From positions 1 through 22,571 of IMG/VR virus record IMGVR_UViG_3300021061_000050: DNA of 22,571 bases; one strand, 5' to 3'. Both the position numbers and the translations under genes were made by a program. Below, one piece after another: positions 6,104 to 13,122 of the stretch. How positions within the stretch are numbered: position 1 is the first letter of the stretch; every line of letters starts with the position of its first letter. Source of the DNA: a virus. A model generated the notes under the pieces. The model was given only the letters and a program-made list of their open reading frames with translations. It made no database searches and was not told where the DNA came from.

Positions 6104-7621
6104 ATGTTATTTGAAGACGGCGCTTTATTATCAGCTTTTGGGGCAGTGAGTAACAAACTGCTGGGGTTTGGCGGCGATCGCGATCCTTTAGCAGCCACAG
6201 AGATTAATCCCACCCCTTATATTGATTTTGTTGCCCTAGAGCAGCTATACCGTAACAACCGCATTATTGAAAAAGCTATATCAGCCCTTCCCCATGATTC
6301 AGCATCTAAATGGGGCAATCTTCAGATAGGGAGTGAGCTAGAAGGAAGTCTCGACCCTAAATCTGCCAAACAAGTTGAACAACTATTGTTAAATCTAAAC
6401 ATTCCCAGCTTATTTGCTGAAGCTGGTACAGCAGGAAGACTCTACGGGGATGGCTTTCTCATCCTTGGTATTAATGATGGTGGTCAATATAAAGATCCAG
6501 TGCAGGAAAACAAGATTCGTTCAATTGACTGGGTGAAGCTGAGTGACCCAAACCAGATTAAACCTTATCTTCCCACTCAGCGAGGTGAGTTTGAGCATTA
6601 CCAGATAGTTGCTAGGGAATATGGAGAGCATAACCAAAGTGATTTAGATAGAACAGACTTGATTCATAAGTCTAGGGTGTTGAGGTTCCCAGGTAAGAGG
6701 CTGTTTGGTCAGATGTATGCAACCACTTTCGGGCTAAACGATTCTATTATCCAGGCTATGTATAGCGAGTTTGTGGCATGGAGTAGCTCAGTATCATCGT
6801 CTGGTGCAATGCTCAACTCACACTCACTCTTTATCTACAAATTTAAAGGCTTGGCTGAAGCTGCTAAAACTAATAACCGTTCAGCACTCTATAACCGCTT
6901 TAGCTCAATGTTGATGGGACTTAGTAGCCTTAAATCCCTGGTAATTGATAGCAGTGGTGAGGATGCCAGCTTCATTAACCGCAATTATGGGGGAGTGCAA
7001 TCTATTTTAGCTGAGTTAAAGGAAAACTTAGCAAGTGCGGCTGATATGCCCTACACAAAGATATGGGGAACTCCTACGGGGGGAGCATTTAGTGAGTCTG
7101 GAGCAAGCGATCGATATGAATGGGCTAATGCTGTGGATCGTTACCAGCGCTCAATCTTTATTCCAGAATTGAATAGATTAACCCGATATATGCTGCTGGC
7201 TTTAAATCGTAGAGTGCCAAATAGCTGGCAATGGATGTTCCCATCAGTGTTGCAGTTAAGCTTAAAAGAGCAGTCAGAGTTACAGAAGAACTTTGCCGCG
7301 TCAGACCAGATAAACGTAGCTATTGGCTCTCTCCACCCACTAGAGGTAAGGCATTCAAGATTTGGGGAAAGTCAGTTTGGCAACGATATAGAATTAAACC
7401 AAGATTTAGAAAAGGAACTGTATACCATGTCCACGACACCCCCCACACCAACAGCAGATAGCTTTAATGACTCGGTAGAGGGGGAACCACTATCTGATGA
7501 GGAATTAGACGCGATCGCTGAGATAACGGAGGAAGATAAGAAAAATGCCATTAATCATTGGAGGGTTAGTGCGGGTGAGACTTGGCGTAATTTGTTAGAG
7601 GCTGAGGTGGAGGGAAAATGA
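6104..7621 (+). CDS. Phage portal protein (DUF1073-like)
   Basis: The 505-residue product matches the DUF1073 portal family: RNNRIIEKAISALPHDSASKW near 50-70, ASAADMPYTKIWGTPTGGAF with SESGASDRYEW at about 312-340, and the following long helix YQRSIFIPELNRLTRYML. Portals form the 12-subunit ring at one capsid vertex through which DNA enters and leaves and to which terminase and tail bind. The length is normal. The acidic C-terminal tail (DEELDAIAEITEED) is low complexity. It is the first gene of the head cluster. There is a hairpin directly before the start and no Shine-Dalgarno. HIP1 sites lie at 6174 and 7511. Confidence 0.85.
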   Translation: MLFEDGALLSAFGAVSNKLLGFGGDRDPLAATEINPTPYIDFVALEQLYRNNRIIEKAISALPHDSASKWGNLQIGSELEGSLDPKSAKQVEQLLLNLNIPSLFAEAGTAGRLYGDGFLILGINDGGQYKDPVQENKIRSIDWVKLSDPNQIKPYLPTQRGEFEHYQIVAREYGEHNQSDLDRTDLIHKSRVLRFPGKRLFGQMYATTFGLNDSIIQAMYSEFVAWSSSVSSSGAMLNSHSLFIYKFKGLAEAAKTNNRSALYNRFSSMLMGLSSLKSLVIDSSGEDASFINRNYGGVQSILAELKENLASAADMPYTKIWGTPTGGAFSESGASDRYEWANAVDRYQRSIFIPELNRLTRYMLLALNRRVPNSWQWMFPSVLQLSLKEQSELQKNFAASDQINVAIGSLHPLEVRHSRFGESQFGNDIELNQDLEKELYTMSTTPPTPTADSFNDSVEGEPLSDEELDAIAEITEEDKKNAINHWRVSAGETWRNLLEAEVEGK

Positions 7622-7780
7622 TTATTTATCATTAGATTCTATATATGTGTTAAACAGTTTGAACCACTTTTCCTTTGTTGCTTTTACCACTAATCCAGCC
7701 AGTAAAGAACACTCAAAATCATCAACCTCATTCTGTAGATGTTCCATAAATTCAGGTAGTGTCATTTGTTGTGTTGGCAT
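7622..7780 (-). CDS. Small 52-residue hypothetical protein
   Basis: Read on the minus strand from an ATG at 7780 with a strong Shine-Dalgarno (GAGGAGAAG) to a TAA at 7624-7622, immediately adjacent to the portal stop. The product starts MPTQQMTLPEFMEHLQNE and ends FNTYIESNDK; it is acidic and helical. The start lies 19 bases inside the end of the minus gene 7762-7962, so the two are translationally coupled. Good ribosome-binding site and coupling support a real gene. Function unknown. Confidence 0.65.
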   Translation of the reverse strand: MPTQQMTLPEFMEHLQNEVDDFECSLLAGLVVKATKEKWFKLFNTYIESNDK

Positions 7781-7962
7781 TTCTTCTCCTCATCAATATC
7801 CCTATAATATTGAAATGCACTAAACCAGTTATTGAAGGTTGTACGTTGTATTAATTTATCAAAGAAAAAACTCTGAAAGCTAGAGACATCATTCTCTGAA
7901 TAACCGTTAGTTCTTAAATAGAACGTAAACTCAAATAAATCTAGTAGTTCATAATTAACCAT
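7762..7962 (-). CDS. Small 66-residue hypothetical protein
   Basis: Minus-strand ATG at 7962; a TTG at 7977 is in frame but less likely. The product is rich in Phe, Tyr and Asp (YELLDLFEFTFYLRTNGY, then DVSSFQSFFFDKL). A minus-strand TATAAT at 8002-7997 lies upstream. With 7622-7780 it forms a two-gene minus-strand insertion between two + strand head genes, typical of phage 'moron' cassettes. No family recognised. Confidence 0.55.
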   Translation of the reverse strand: MVNYELLDLFEFTFYLRTNGYSENDVSSFQSFFFDKLIQRTTFNNWFSAFQYYRDIDEEKKCQHNK

Positions 7963-7975
7963 ATTTTTTAAATTC

Positions 7976-8008
7976 AAACTAAATTAAACCACCTATATTA
8001 TATCAAAT
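7976..8008. promoter_or_regulatory. Divergent promoter/start module, copy at 8009
   Basis: AAACTAAATTAAA at 7976, then CTATATTATATCAAAT directly before the ATG at 8009. TATATT/TATTAT can serve as -10 for the + gene, giving an almost leaderless mRNA, and ATTATA (7997-8002) is TATAAT on the minus strand for the divergent small genes. Closely related copies are at 10765, 13091 and 22455. Confidence 0.5.
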
Positions 8009-8677
8009 ATGCAACGCGAGTTTGTTTATGACATTAGAACTGGCAGATACAGATACCGCGATACTGGCAAATTTGCGCCGCAATCAGCGATCCTCAGTCT
8101 TACCAGACGCAATATTGGCTTAACCTCAAAAGAAATGGAGACGATAACCAATCTTATGATGAGCGGTAGAATGCCATTAGGAGATTGGCAACGAACCACA
8201 GCTAAAATGCTCAAAACTCTCCATATTGAAAACTTGTTACTTGGTAGAGGCGGTTTGAATAGTGTTGAGGATGAGGACTATCTAGCAACTGGTAGACAGC
8301 TTAAGAAAGAGTACAAATATTTAAAACAATTTGCCCAAGATATTAAAAGCGGGAAGGTTAGTAAGGCTCAGGCAATGGAGAGGATTAAGCTTTATGCGAG
8401 AAAAGCTCGTTACTCTTTCTGGTATGGGCGCGATCGCTCTCTAATTAATAATAAATTTATGAGAAGGCATCTAGGTGGCAGCAACCATTGTGCTGAGTGC
8501 TTGGCTTATGCTGCTATGGGATACCAACCTAGAAATGTGTTGCCACTCCCTACAGAAGCCTGTACTTGCCGTTCTAACTGCCTCTGCACTGTTGAATGGG
8601 TGAATCGTCTACCAGGACAAGACACCTTGCTAGACAGCCTTAAAAGGTTTGGCAGAACTGTAGGGATGATTGGTTAA
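8009..8677 (+). CDS. Phage minor head protein (SPP1 gp7 / Mu F-like)
   Basis: The 222-residue product ends with the cysteine pattern of phage minor head proteins: NHCAECLAYAAMGY, then LPLPTEACTCRSNCLCTVEW (about 158-196). This C-terminal box is typical of Mu gpF/SPP1 gp7 proteins, which help capsid assembly or DNA ejection and bind the portal. The N-terminal part (RYRDTGKFA) and a long basic helical middle (YKYLKQFAQDIKSGKVSKA) also fit. It follows the portal as usual, but is shorter than many homologues. There is no Shine-Dalgarno; -10-like sequence lies within 10-15 bases of the ATG, suggesting a leaderless mRNA. The stop overlaps the stop of the convergent gene 8674-9450. Confidence 0.78.
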   Translation: MQREFVYDIRTGRYRYRDTGKFAPQSAILSLTRRNIGLTSKEMETITNLMMSGRMPLGDWQRTTAKMLKTLHIENLLLGRGGLNSVEDEDYLATGRQLKKEYKYLKQFAQDIKSGKVSKAQAMERIKLYARKARYSFWYGRDRSLINNKFMRRHLGGSNHCAECLAYAAMGYQPRNVLPLPTEACTCRSNCLCTVEWVNRLPGQDTLLDSLKRFGRTVGMIG

Positions 8678-9450
8678 CATAGAACTTCTGGATGCTGAGA
8701 ATCTTTATATTGTAAATGATTGGCAATTATTGTTTTAAAAATGATTTTCAAGTCTTCTAGTGTATCAGCATGGAATCCGACTTCTTGAAAAGGATGTTCT
8801 AGGATTTTACCATAATAAACACAGTCGGGACAGGCGTAACTAAGTGTGAAACCGTTATAAATAAAGTGCTTTGTACCGCGAAGAGTTTTCTCTCCAGTAA
8901 TTTCTTTTGCCGTCTTGACCTCAGATTTAGCAATAATTTCTTTAGCTTTTTCCTTAGCGATCGCTAGAAAATCCAGATAATTATCAACAATATCTTTGAA
9001 GCGTTGGTTTGCTTCTTTTATTGTTTCAACATTGAAGGCATAATCTAAATTGTCGTTTTCTTCAAGAACACAGTAGATATTCATTCTAACTAAGTCTATC
9101 TTTAATTGTGCATAATAACCCTTGTAATACAACCTACCACTACTGACGATGGGATTATTGTTTGATGAGTCTTCTCTGAGTTCAGCTATTGCTGATTGTA
9201 CTTCTGGATTAGAGAATATTTGTACTAATCCATCTAAAATCTCTTTGTAATCTCTCGGTAGTTTACTCATGATTTTGTTATTTTTATTAATATTTTTGTA
9301 ATCTAAAATTTCTATTCCCACAATATTATCTTCAGCGTCGTAATCGTAGACTACGCCAGGTTTAACTTCATCAGAATCAATAATCTTAGACTCTAACAGC
9401 TTAATGTAAATTGCGTAATCATCAGCAGTTATTTCAGGAGTTCTTTTCAT
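8674..9450 (-). CDS. Protein with N-terminal DUF2283-like segment
   Basis: The N-terminal 50 residues resemble DUF2283: an ADDYAIYIKLLESKI segment, then DEVKPGVVYDYDAEDNIVGIEIL. DUF2283 is usually a small stand-alone protein. Here it is followed by about 200 further residues, with a Lys/Glu-rich helix (AIAKEKAKEIIAKSEVKTAK, about 163-182) and a C-terminal region with CPDC (about 208-211) and HADTLEDLKIIFKTI. The fusion partner is unknown to me. It is convergent to and overlaps by 3 bases (TTAA) the minor head gene. The minus gene 9471-9845 lies 20 bases upstream, so they may be an operon. A HIP1 octamer is inside. Confidence 0.6.
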   Translation of the reverse strand: MKRTPEITADDYAIYIKLLESKIIDSDEVKPGVVYDYDAEDNIVGIEILDYKNINKNNKIMSKLPRDYKEILDGLVQIFSNPEVQSAIAELREDSSNNNPIVSSGRLYYKGYYAQLKIDLVRMNIYCVLEENDNLDYAFNVETIKEANQRFKDIVDNYLDFLAIAKEKAKEIIAKSEVKTAKEITGEKTLRGTKHFIYNGFTLSYACPDCVYYGKILEHPFQEVGFHADTLEDLKIIFKTIIANHLQYKDSQHPEVLC

Positions 9451-9470
9451 GTTTGATCGATTAACTAGGG

Positions 9471-9845
9471 TTAGATATTCTTAAAATTAGGCAAATTAAC
9501 AAAGTTGGAAATTATCTTCGTTCTGATGGTCTCTCTCATTGCATTTTCAAAATCAACCGTTGTTTGAAATTTGGCAAACAATGTTCGTGATATTTCATTT
9601 CTTCTACTACTACTGGTTGAATCTCCGAATTGACGCTCCATAACCTCAGCAACAATAGTCGCTACCACGTTTTTAGACTTACGTGCACCAAATATGTAGC
9701 TCCTTGTTTTTATTATTTCATATACTTCAGTATTCATACCAATCTCTATATGATTCCTATAAACTCTTGATGGTGATATTTGCACCATCTCATCGGAAGT
9801 AACTTCTGTAATTGTTGACGGGGCTATACAAAGTTTGATACCCAT
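9471..9845 (-). CDS. Hypothetical 124-residue protein
   Basis: Minus-strand ATG at 9845, with TATAAT (minus strand) about 30 bases upstream and the sequence AAACTACATATTAATTATAT, a weak match to the divergent module. The product has a beta-like N-terminus (IAPSTITEVTSDEMVQISPS), a helical core (NTEVYEIIKTRSYIF, then NVVATIVAEVMERQF) and a Ser-rich linker. No domain recognised. Its context, between a DUF2283-like gene and a GIY-YIG gene on the same strand, marks it as part of an accessory insertion. Confidence 0.55.
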   Translation of the reverse strand: MGIKLCIAPSTITEVTSDEMVQISPSRVYRNHIEIGMNTEVYEIIKTRSYIFGARKSKNVVATIVAEVMERQFGDSTSSSRRNEISRTLFAKFQTTVDFENAMRETIRTKIISNFVNLPNFKNI

Positions 9846-9880
9846 AACTTTTAAAATTTAAACTACATATTAATTATATC

Positions 9881-9903
9881 AAAAAGCCGAGTATACTAAT
9901 CGG
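9881..9903 (-). terminator. Weak minus-strand terminator after 9919-10746
   Basis: On the minus strand CCGA, a 9-base loop and TCGG are followed by CTTTTT. The stem is only 4 bp, so this is a weak call; it lies 16 bases past the stop of the GIY-YIG gene. Confidence 0.35.
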
Positions 9904-9918
9904 TTAAAAAATGATTGT

Positions 9919-10746
9919 TTAAACACATATTCTTTTCATTACAAGATCGTGTAGTTGTTTACTTGCTAAATCAATCACATAATCATCTATAGATTTTATA
10001 CCGTAGTAAACAAAATTCATTTGATCAGCTAAAACCTTTAATTCTGTTAGAGCATCATCTACCATCAATCTGAGACTACATATTCTATTATTGTTTCTTA
10101 TTGATTCGGATTCATAAGATATTAGATATTCAGCATCTGCCCAGCCATTTGTAAAAATATCCAAACACATTCCCCAATCATTTACGATCGATTCATTTTG
10201 TTTTCTCAATATGGCATCTATCTTACATTCTATAGCAGCATCCTCTGAATATAGTATTTCTTCATCGTCATAATAATCTGCTAGTTTGTAAGCAGATTCT
10301 AGTTTCTTCTCGTTTTCTTTTCGTCTATTCTCCTGGACAATTTTAACTATGTTTTTTAAATATTCTGGCACATCTCCCCATAGTGGTTTATATGTTGTCG
10401 CCCCGTTTAGTATCGGATTAACTTCTTTAATTAATAAATCCTCCATTTTGTATAATTGGTCATCGGTAAACTTTACTAAATCGTCACCAACCATTTGTCG
10501 ATAGCAAAACTGTACCCCGTTGTTTAGCAGATATTGTAAATCTGGTGTTTTGTGGTGATATCCATTATTCCATCTATCGTATATGTCTTTACCTTTACCT
10601 ATGTATATAACTTTTATGAAGTTTTTACCATCTTCTGATATTTCTCCAGTGAGATAGAAAACTGCATATATCCCAGGTCTTTTTTCAAATTTGCTTGGAG
10701 AATCTACCTCATAAGATCTTTGCCAAAAACACTTCCAATAGCTCAT
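9919..10746 (-). CDS. GIY-YIG nuclease-domain protein (first)
   Basis: The 275-residue product has a GIY-YIG domain near its N-terminus: PGIYAVFY (GIY 25-27), KVIYIGKGKDIYDRW (YIG 48-50, Arg 58), and KMEDLLIKEVNPILN (Glu 102, Asn 110). These residues form the metal-dependent active site. The domain shares FTDDQL and NPILN with the second GIY-YIG protein at 12277-13074, where it is C-terminal. It may be a free-standing homing endonuclease or another phage nuclease. The C-terminal 150 residues are helical and acidic, with no known match. The ATG at 10746 with TTGAGGGG upstream is chosen; the frame also runs through a G9 tract to a GTG at 10767. A copy of the AAACTAAATTAGAA module is upstream. 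Confidence 0.72.
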   Translation of the reverse strand: MSYWKCFWQRSYEVDSPSKFEKRPGIYAVFYLTGEISEDGKNFIKVIYIGKGKDIYDRWNNGYHHKTPDLQYLLNNGVQFCYRQMVGDDLVKFTDDQLYKMEDLLIKEVNPILNGATTYKPLWGDVPEYLKNIVKIVQENRRKENEKKLESAYKLADYYDDEEILYSEDAAIECKIDAILRKQNESIVNDWGMCLDIFTNGWADAEYLISYESESIRNNNRICSLRLMVDDALTELKVLADQMNFVYYGIKSIDDYVIDLASKQLHDLVMKRICV

Positions 10747-10754
10747 CCCCTCAA

Positions 10755-10763
10755 CCCCCCCCC
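10755..10763. repeat. Nine-base C homopolymer (G9 on the minus strand)
   Basis: CCCCCCCCC at 10755-10763, in the leader of the minus-strand GIY-YIG gene, just before its ribosome-binding site. Such tracts slip readily during replication. Confidence 0.9.
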
Positions 10764-10764
10764 A

Positions 10765-10797
10765 CAACTAAATTAGAACAATAATTATATTATAGCA
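10765..10797. promoter_or_regulatory. Divergent promoter module, copy at 10765
   Basis: CAACTAAATTAGAACAATAA then TTATATTATAGCAA. ATTATA at 10789-10794 is TATAAT on the minus strand and probably drives the 9919-10746 gene. Unlike the copies at 7976, 13091 and 22455, no + strand ATG follows directly. Confidence 0.5.
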
Positions 10798-10808
10798 ATT
10801 TTCTAGTT

Positions 10809-10866
10809 TATAATGTAGGTAGAAATCAAAAGGCGATCACCGTGTCTCGAAAACAAGCGATCGCCT
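10809..10866 (+). promoter_or_regulatory. Promoter and leader hairpin of the KilA-N gene
   Basis: TATAAT at 10809-10814, then a leader with AGGCGATC (10831-10838) pairing perfectly with GATCGCCT (10859-10866). The 20-base loop contains TGTCTCGAAAAC (10843-10854), identical on the coding strand to the loop of the leader hairpin of 3527-4291. The GCGATCGC after the loop is a HIP1 site. Shine-Dalgarno ACGGAGAT follows the stem. Confidence 0.65.
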
Positions 10867-10891
10867 AAAACCCCTAAACGGAGATACTTTC

Positions 10892-11701
10892 ATGGTAATA
10901 CAGAAACATAGAAACGGAATAGAGCTTTTCAACCATCAATCTAATGGGGTTGGTATCGAACAGCGAGCAGACGATGGATTTATCAACGGAACCGCCATGT
11001 GTGTTGCTCATGCTAAACGAATTAATGATTGGTTGGATACTGTACCAACCTTAGAGTTATTTATCGCACTAGCTGAAGATATTGGCGTATCGGTCAATTA
11101 CGCTTCTGTCGGTAATTTAAACGGTGTAAGGCTTTCGGCTACGTGGTATGTTAAACAGTTCCCAGAATTAATAACCGCGAAACGTGGATCGCCTGAGAAT
11201 GGTGGCGGTACTTGGCTGCATCCAGACTTGGCAATTCAACTGGCTCAATGGTGTAACAAACCGTTTGCTATTCAGGTTTCTCGCTGGGTTCGTGGTTGGA
11301 TGGTATATCTTACGGAAAAACCCCGCAAACAATGGGAGAAGAACCGACTCATTGGTAAAGTAACCCGCTGCAAGCTAACAGATGCAATTGCAGACTACCT
11401 CACACGTTACCCAGAGCTATCTGATAACGCTAAACGGTGGATTTATAAAAACACGAGCGATCATGCCTTACTCTGCCTCTTTGGTCGTCAAGCTAAAAAA
11501 CTAGCAACTGACCTAAACGCAGATCCTACTAACTTGCGGGATTCTTTCACCGATGAGGAATTAAAGTTTCTTGAGGCTCTAGAAGACCTGACATCACGTC
11601 TAATCGATGGTTATGATGTTCATCCGCTAGAGGCAATTAAACAGGCTTCAGAACGGATGTTACTACCAGTGCAAGAACGAGCCTTAATTAACCAAGGTTA
11701 G
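10892..11701 (+). CDS. KilA-N domain regulator, shared C-terminal domain (paralogue 2)
   Basis: Residues about 10-135 are a KilA-N DNA-binding domain: QRADDGFINGTAMC, HAKRINDWLD, and the typical GGGTWLHPDLAIQLAQWCNK with FAIQVSRWV. KilA-N proteins are found in phages and large DNA viruses and act as DNA-binding regulators or antirepressors. From about residue 150 a second domain is shared with 3527-4291 and 17518-18249 (CKLTDAIADYLTRYPELS, NAKRWIYKNT, LFGRQAKKLATDL, HPLEAIKQA). ATG at 10892, Shine-Dalgarno CGGAGA. It has its own promoter and leader hairpin, and is followed by the terminator at 11731, so it forms a self-contained + strand cassette within the head cluster. Confidence 0.8.
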   Translation: MVIQKHRNGIELFNHQSNGVGIEQRADDGFINGTAMCVAHAKRINDWLDTVPTLELFIALAEDIGVSVNYASVGNLNGVRLSATWYVKQFPELITAKRGSPENGGGTWLHPDLAIQLAQWCNKPFAIQVSRWVRGWMVYLTEKPRKQWEKNRLIGKVTRCKLTDAIADYLTRYPELSDNAKRWIYKNTSDHALLCLFGRQAKKLATDLNADPTNLRDSFTDEELKFLEALEDLTSRLIDGYDVHPLEAIKQASERMLLPVQERALINQG

Positions 11702-11730
11702 GATTTACTCTTAGCACTCAATATTCCCTC

Positions 11731-11763
11731 CACCCCATTACAGCCTTGTGTGGGGTATTTTTT
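11731..11763 (+). terminator. Rho-independent terminator after the KilA-N gene
   Basis: ACCCCA (11732-11737) pairs with TGGGGT (11751-11756), with partial inner pairing (ACA and TGT), followed by ATTTTTT. About 30 bases past the gene's stop. Confidence 0.7.
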
Positions 11764-11808
11764 ATTGAGAATATAGCAGTCTTATTGACACAACATTTAT
11801 GAAAAGCT

Positions 11809-11883
11809 GAAAACGACCAAACAAATACGCAGTATAGGTTTAAGGTGTTCGATAGTCCTTATAGTATTAAGAGTGGTGTGCAA
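11809..11883 (+). repeat. Dispersed two-copy element, copy 2 (intergenic)
   Basis: Matches 825-899, with 33 identical bases at 11837-11869. As in copy 1, the sequence TTTTTTATTGAGAAT and TTATTGAC lie upstream, just after a terminator, but the distance to the repeat is about 88 bases shorter. Part of the 575-base stretch 11702-12276, which otherwise holds a terminator, a decayed gene and a minus-strand terminator. Confidence 0.55.
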
Positions 11884-11944
11884 TACTTATTTTTACTTTC
11901 GGTTAAGCTTTCAAGCTGTGGGGAGAACAACCAGAATTAAGATT

Positions 11945-12170
11945 ATGCGAATTGAGACGACAGATAAGGAGGTGGGTTTGCAAACGAAGGCGACACCATC
12001 AGAGTCGGTGATAAGTGAGTAAACATTCTGCGCTCTGAGAATGCCCCTAGAGACTCAGCAACAAGCTAAGATGGCTACCAGTCACTCTGAACCATCATGA
12101 CGACTTCCTGGACGGTATAGGCGCAGATGAGAAGATTAAAGGAAGTGGTACAGGTGTCGGGATGAGTTGA
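11945..12170 (+). pseudogene. Decayed DUF2213 gene fragment 1
   Basis: Three reading frames together reproduce the first part of the intact DUF2213 protein at 13485. From 11945 one frame gives TDKEVGLQTKAT and then a stop, like TDLINKDGLLKTRAT. A second frame from 12028 gives LRSENAPRDSATS and a stop, like LRTEDAVKASAPT. A third from 12075 gives LPVTLNHHDDFLDG and KIKG, like LPVTLNHPESFLDG and NIKG. At least two frameshifts and several stops mean it is broken. Divergence is mostly at third positions and at surface residues, so it derives from a different phage or an old duplication. Confidence 0.75.
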
Positions 12171-12228
12171 TAGGCTTCGTGTAAGAACGATCGGTGATAC
12201 TTGAGCAAAAACACCACTAAGAACACAA

Positions 12229-12260
12229 CAAAAAACCGCCCAACATAAGCTAGGTGGCTA
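12229..12260 (-). terminator. Minus-strand terminator after 12277-13074
   Basis: On the minus strand AGCCACC, an 11-base loop and GGGCGGTT form a stem with one mismatch and one G-T pair, followed by TTTTTT. It lies about 20 bases past the gene's stop. Confidence 0.55.
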
Positions 12261-12276
12261 AATAAAATAATTGATT

Positions 12277-13074
12277 TTAGGCTGTTATTGGCACTACCTT
12301 GTTGTTGTAGACTGGTGTGTTGTTAAGCTTGGGGTTGGTGGCAGCGATTAATGTTCTTTCGATTTGGTCTAGTTGTTCGTCTGTGAATTGGATTAAACCG
12401 CTTTCGGAATACATTACACGATAAAAAACATTAATCCCTAACTTTTTCATTAGTTCAACTTCAGGTATTTGATGATAATTTACGCATCGTTGCTCCACGT
12501 TTTTACTTTTACCAACGTGTATGAATTCTATTTTGTTCTCTATTCTTGCTAACACCGCATATATACCCGCGACAGGTGGTAAATCTTTAGCGTTAATAAA
12601 TAGTTTTGAATGCTTATAAAAGCTTAATATTTTACAAGCATTAACGTATTCATTACTGTTACAATCATGAATTGGTAGGGAAATGCCGAAATCACAACAT
12701 AGTTTTAATGTTAGAAAATCGCTCAAATGGTTGCACATACCATGTTCATTACTGCCAAATTTAGCAGATATTATGTCCCATTGATATTTAGCTATCATGT
12801 GGTTTGGGAACGATGGATAATAACTATCAATCCGTATTCTACCAATTTTATATTGGCGGGTGTATTTGCAAAATAAGTCTTCAAAAAAGGAATCTACAGA
12901 AATGTTATACATTCCTGATATTTCTCGTAAAAAATTATAGCCGTGTGTAGTTAAACCTATAAATAATGTGTTATCTGTGTTTAAATGTATTTTCCTAACA
13001 GTGTTTTTGCTACAACCAAATCCCACACCCGACCAGGAATCAACAACTATTTCTAACAGTTTTTTTTCTTCCAC
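12277..13074 (-). CDS. GIY-YIG nuclease-domain protein (second)
   Basis: The 265-residue product carries a GIY-YIG domain at its C-terminus: VAGIYAVLARI (GIY at about 170), FIHVGKSKNVEQRC (HVG replaces YIG, Arg about 196), and LDQIERTLIAATNPKLN (Glu about 239, Asn about 247). It shares FTDEQL and NPKLN with the first GIY-YIG protein, but the order is reversed: here about 165 unrelated residues come first, containing a cysteine/histidine cluster (HGMCNHLSDF). GTG at 13074 is chosen because AGAGG precedes it; a TTG at 13092 is in frame. It sits between two decayed DUF2213 fragments and upstream of the intact DUF2213 gene, suggesting a free-standing homing endonuclease. Confidence 0.7.
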   Translation of the reverse strand: MEEKKLLEIVVDSWSGVGFGCSKNTVRKIHLNTDNTLFIGLTTHGYNFLREISGMYNISVDSFFEDLFCKYTRQYKIGRIRIDSYYPSFPNHMIAKYQWDIISAKFGSNEHGMCNHLSDFLTLKLCCDFGISLPIHDCNSNEYVNACKILSFYKHSKLFINAKDLPPVAGIYAVLARIENKIEFIHVGKSKNVEQRCVNYHQIPEVELMKKLGINVFYRVMYSESGLIQFTDEQLDQIERTLIAATNPKLNNTPVYNNKVVPITA

Positions 13075-13090
13075 AACTCCAACCTCTTTC

Positions 13091-13122
13091 AAACTAAATT
13101 AGAATACTATTTATACTATACC
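13091..13122. promoter_or_regulatory. Divergent promoter/start module, copy at 13123
   Basis: AAACTAAATTAGAATACTAT then TTATACTATACC immediately before the ATG at 13123. TATACT gives a near-leaderless + transcript, and TATAGT on the minus strand gives a -10 for the GIY-YIG gene. Almost the same sequence lies at 7976, 10765 and 22455. Confidence 0.5.
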
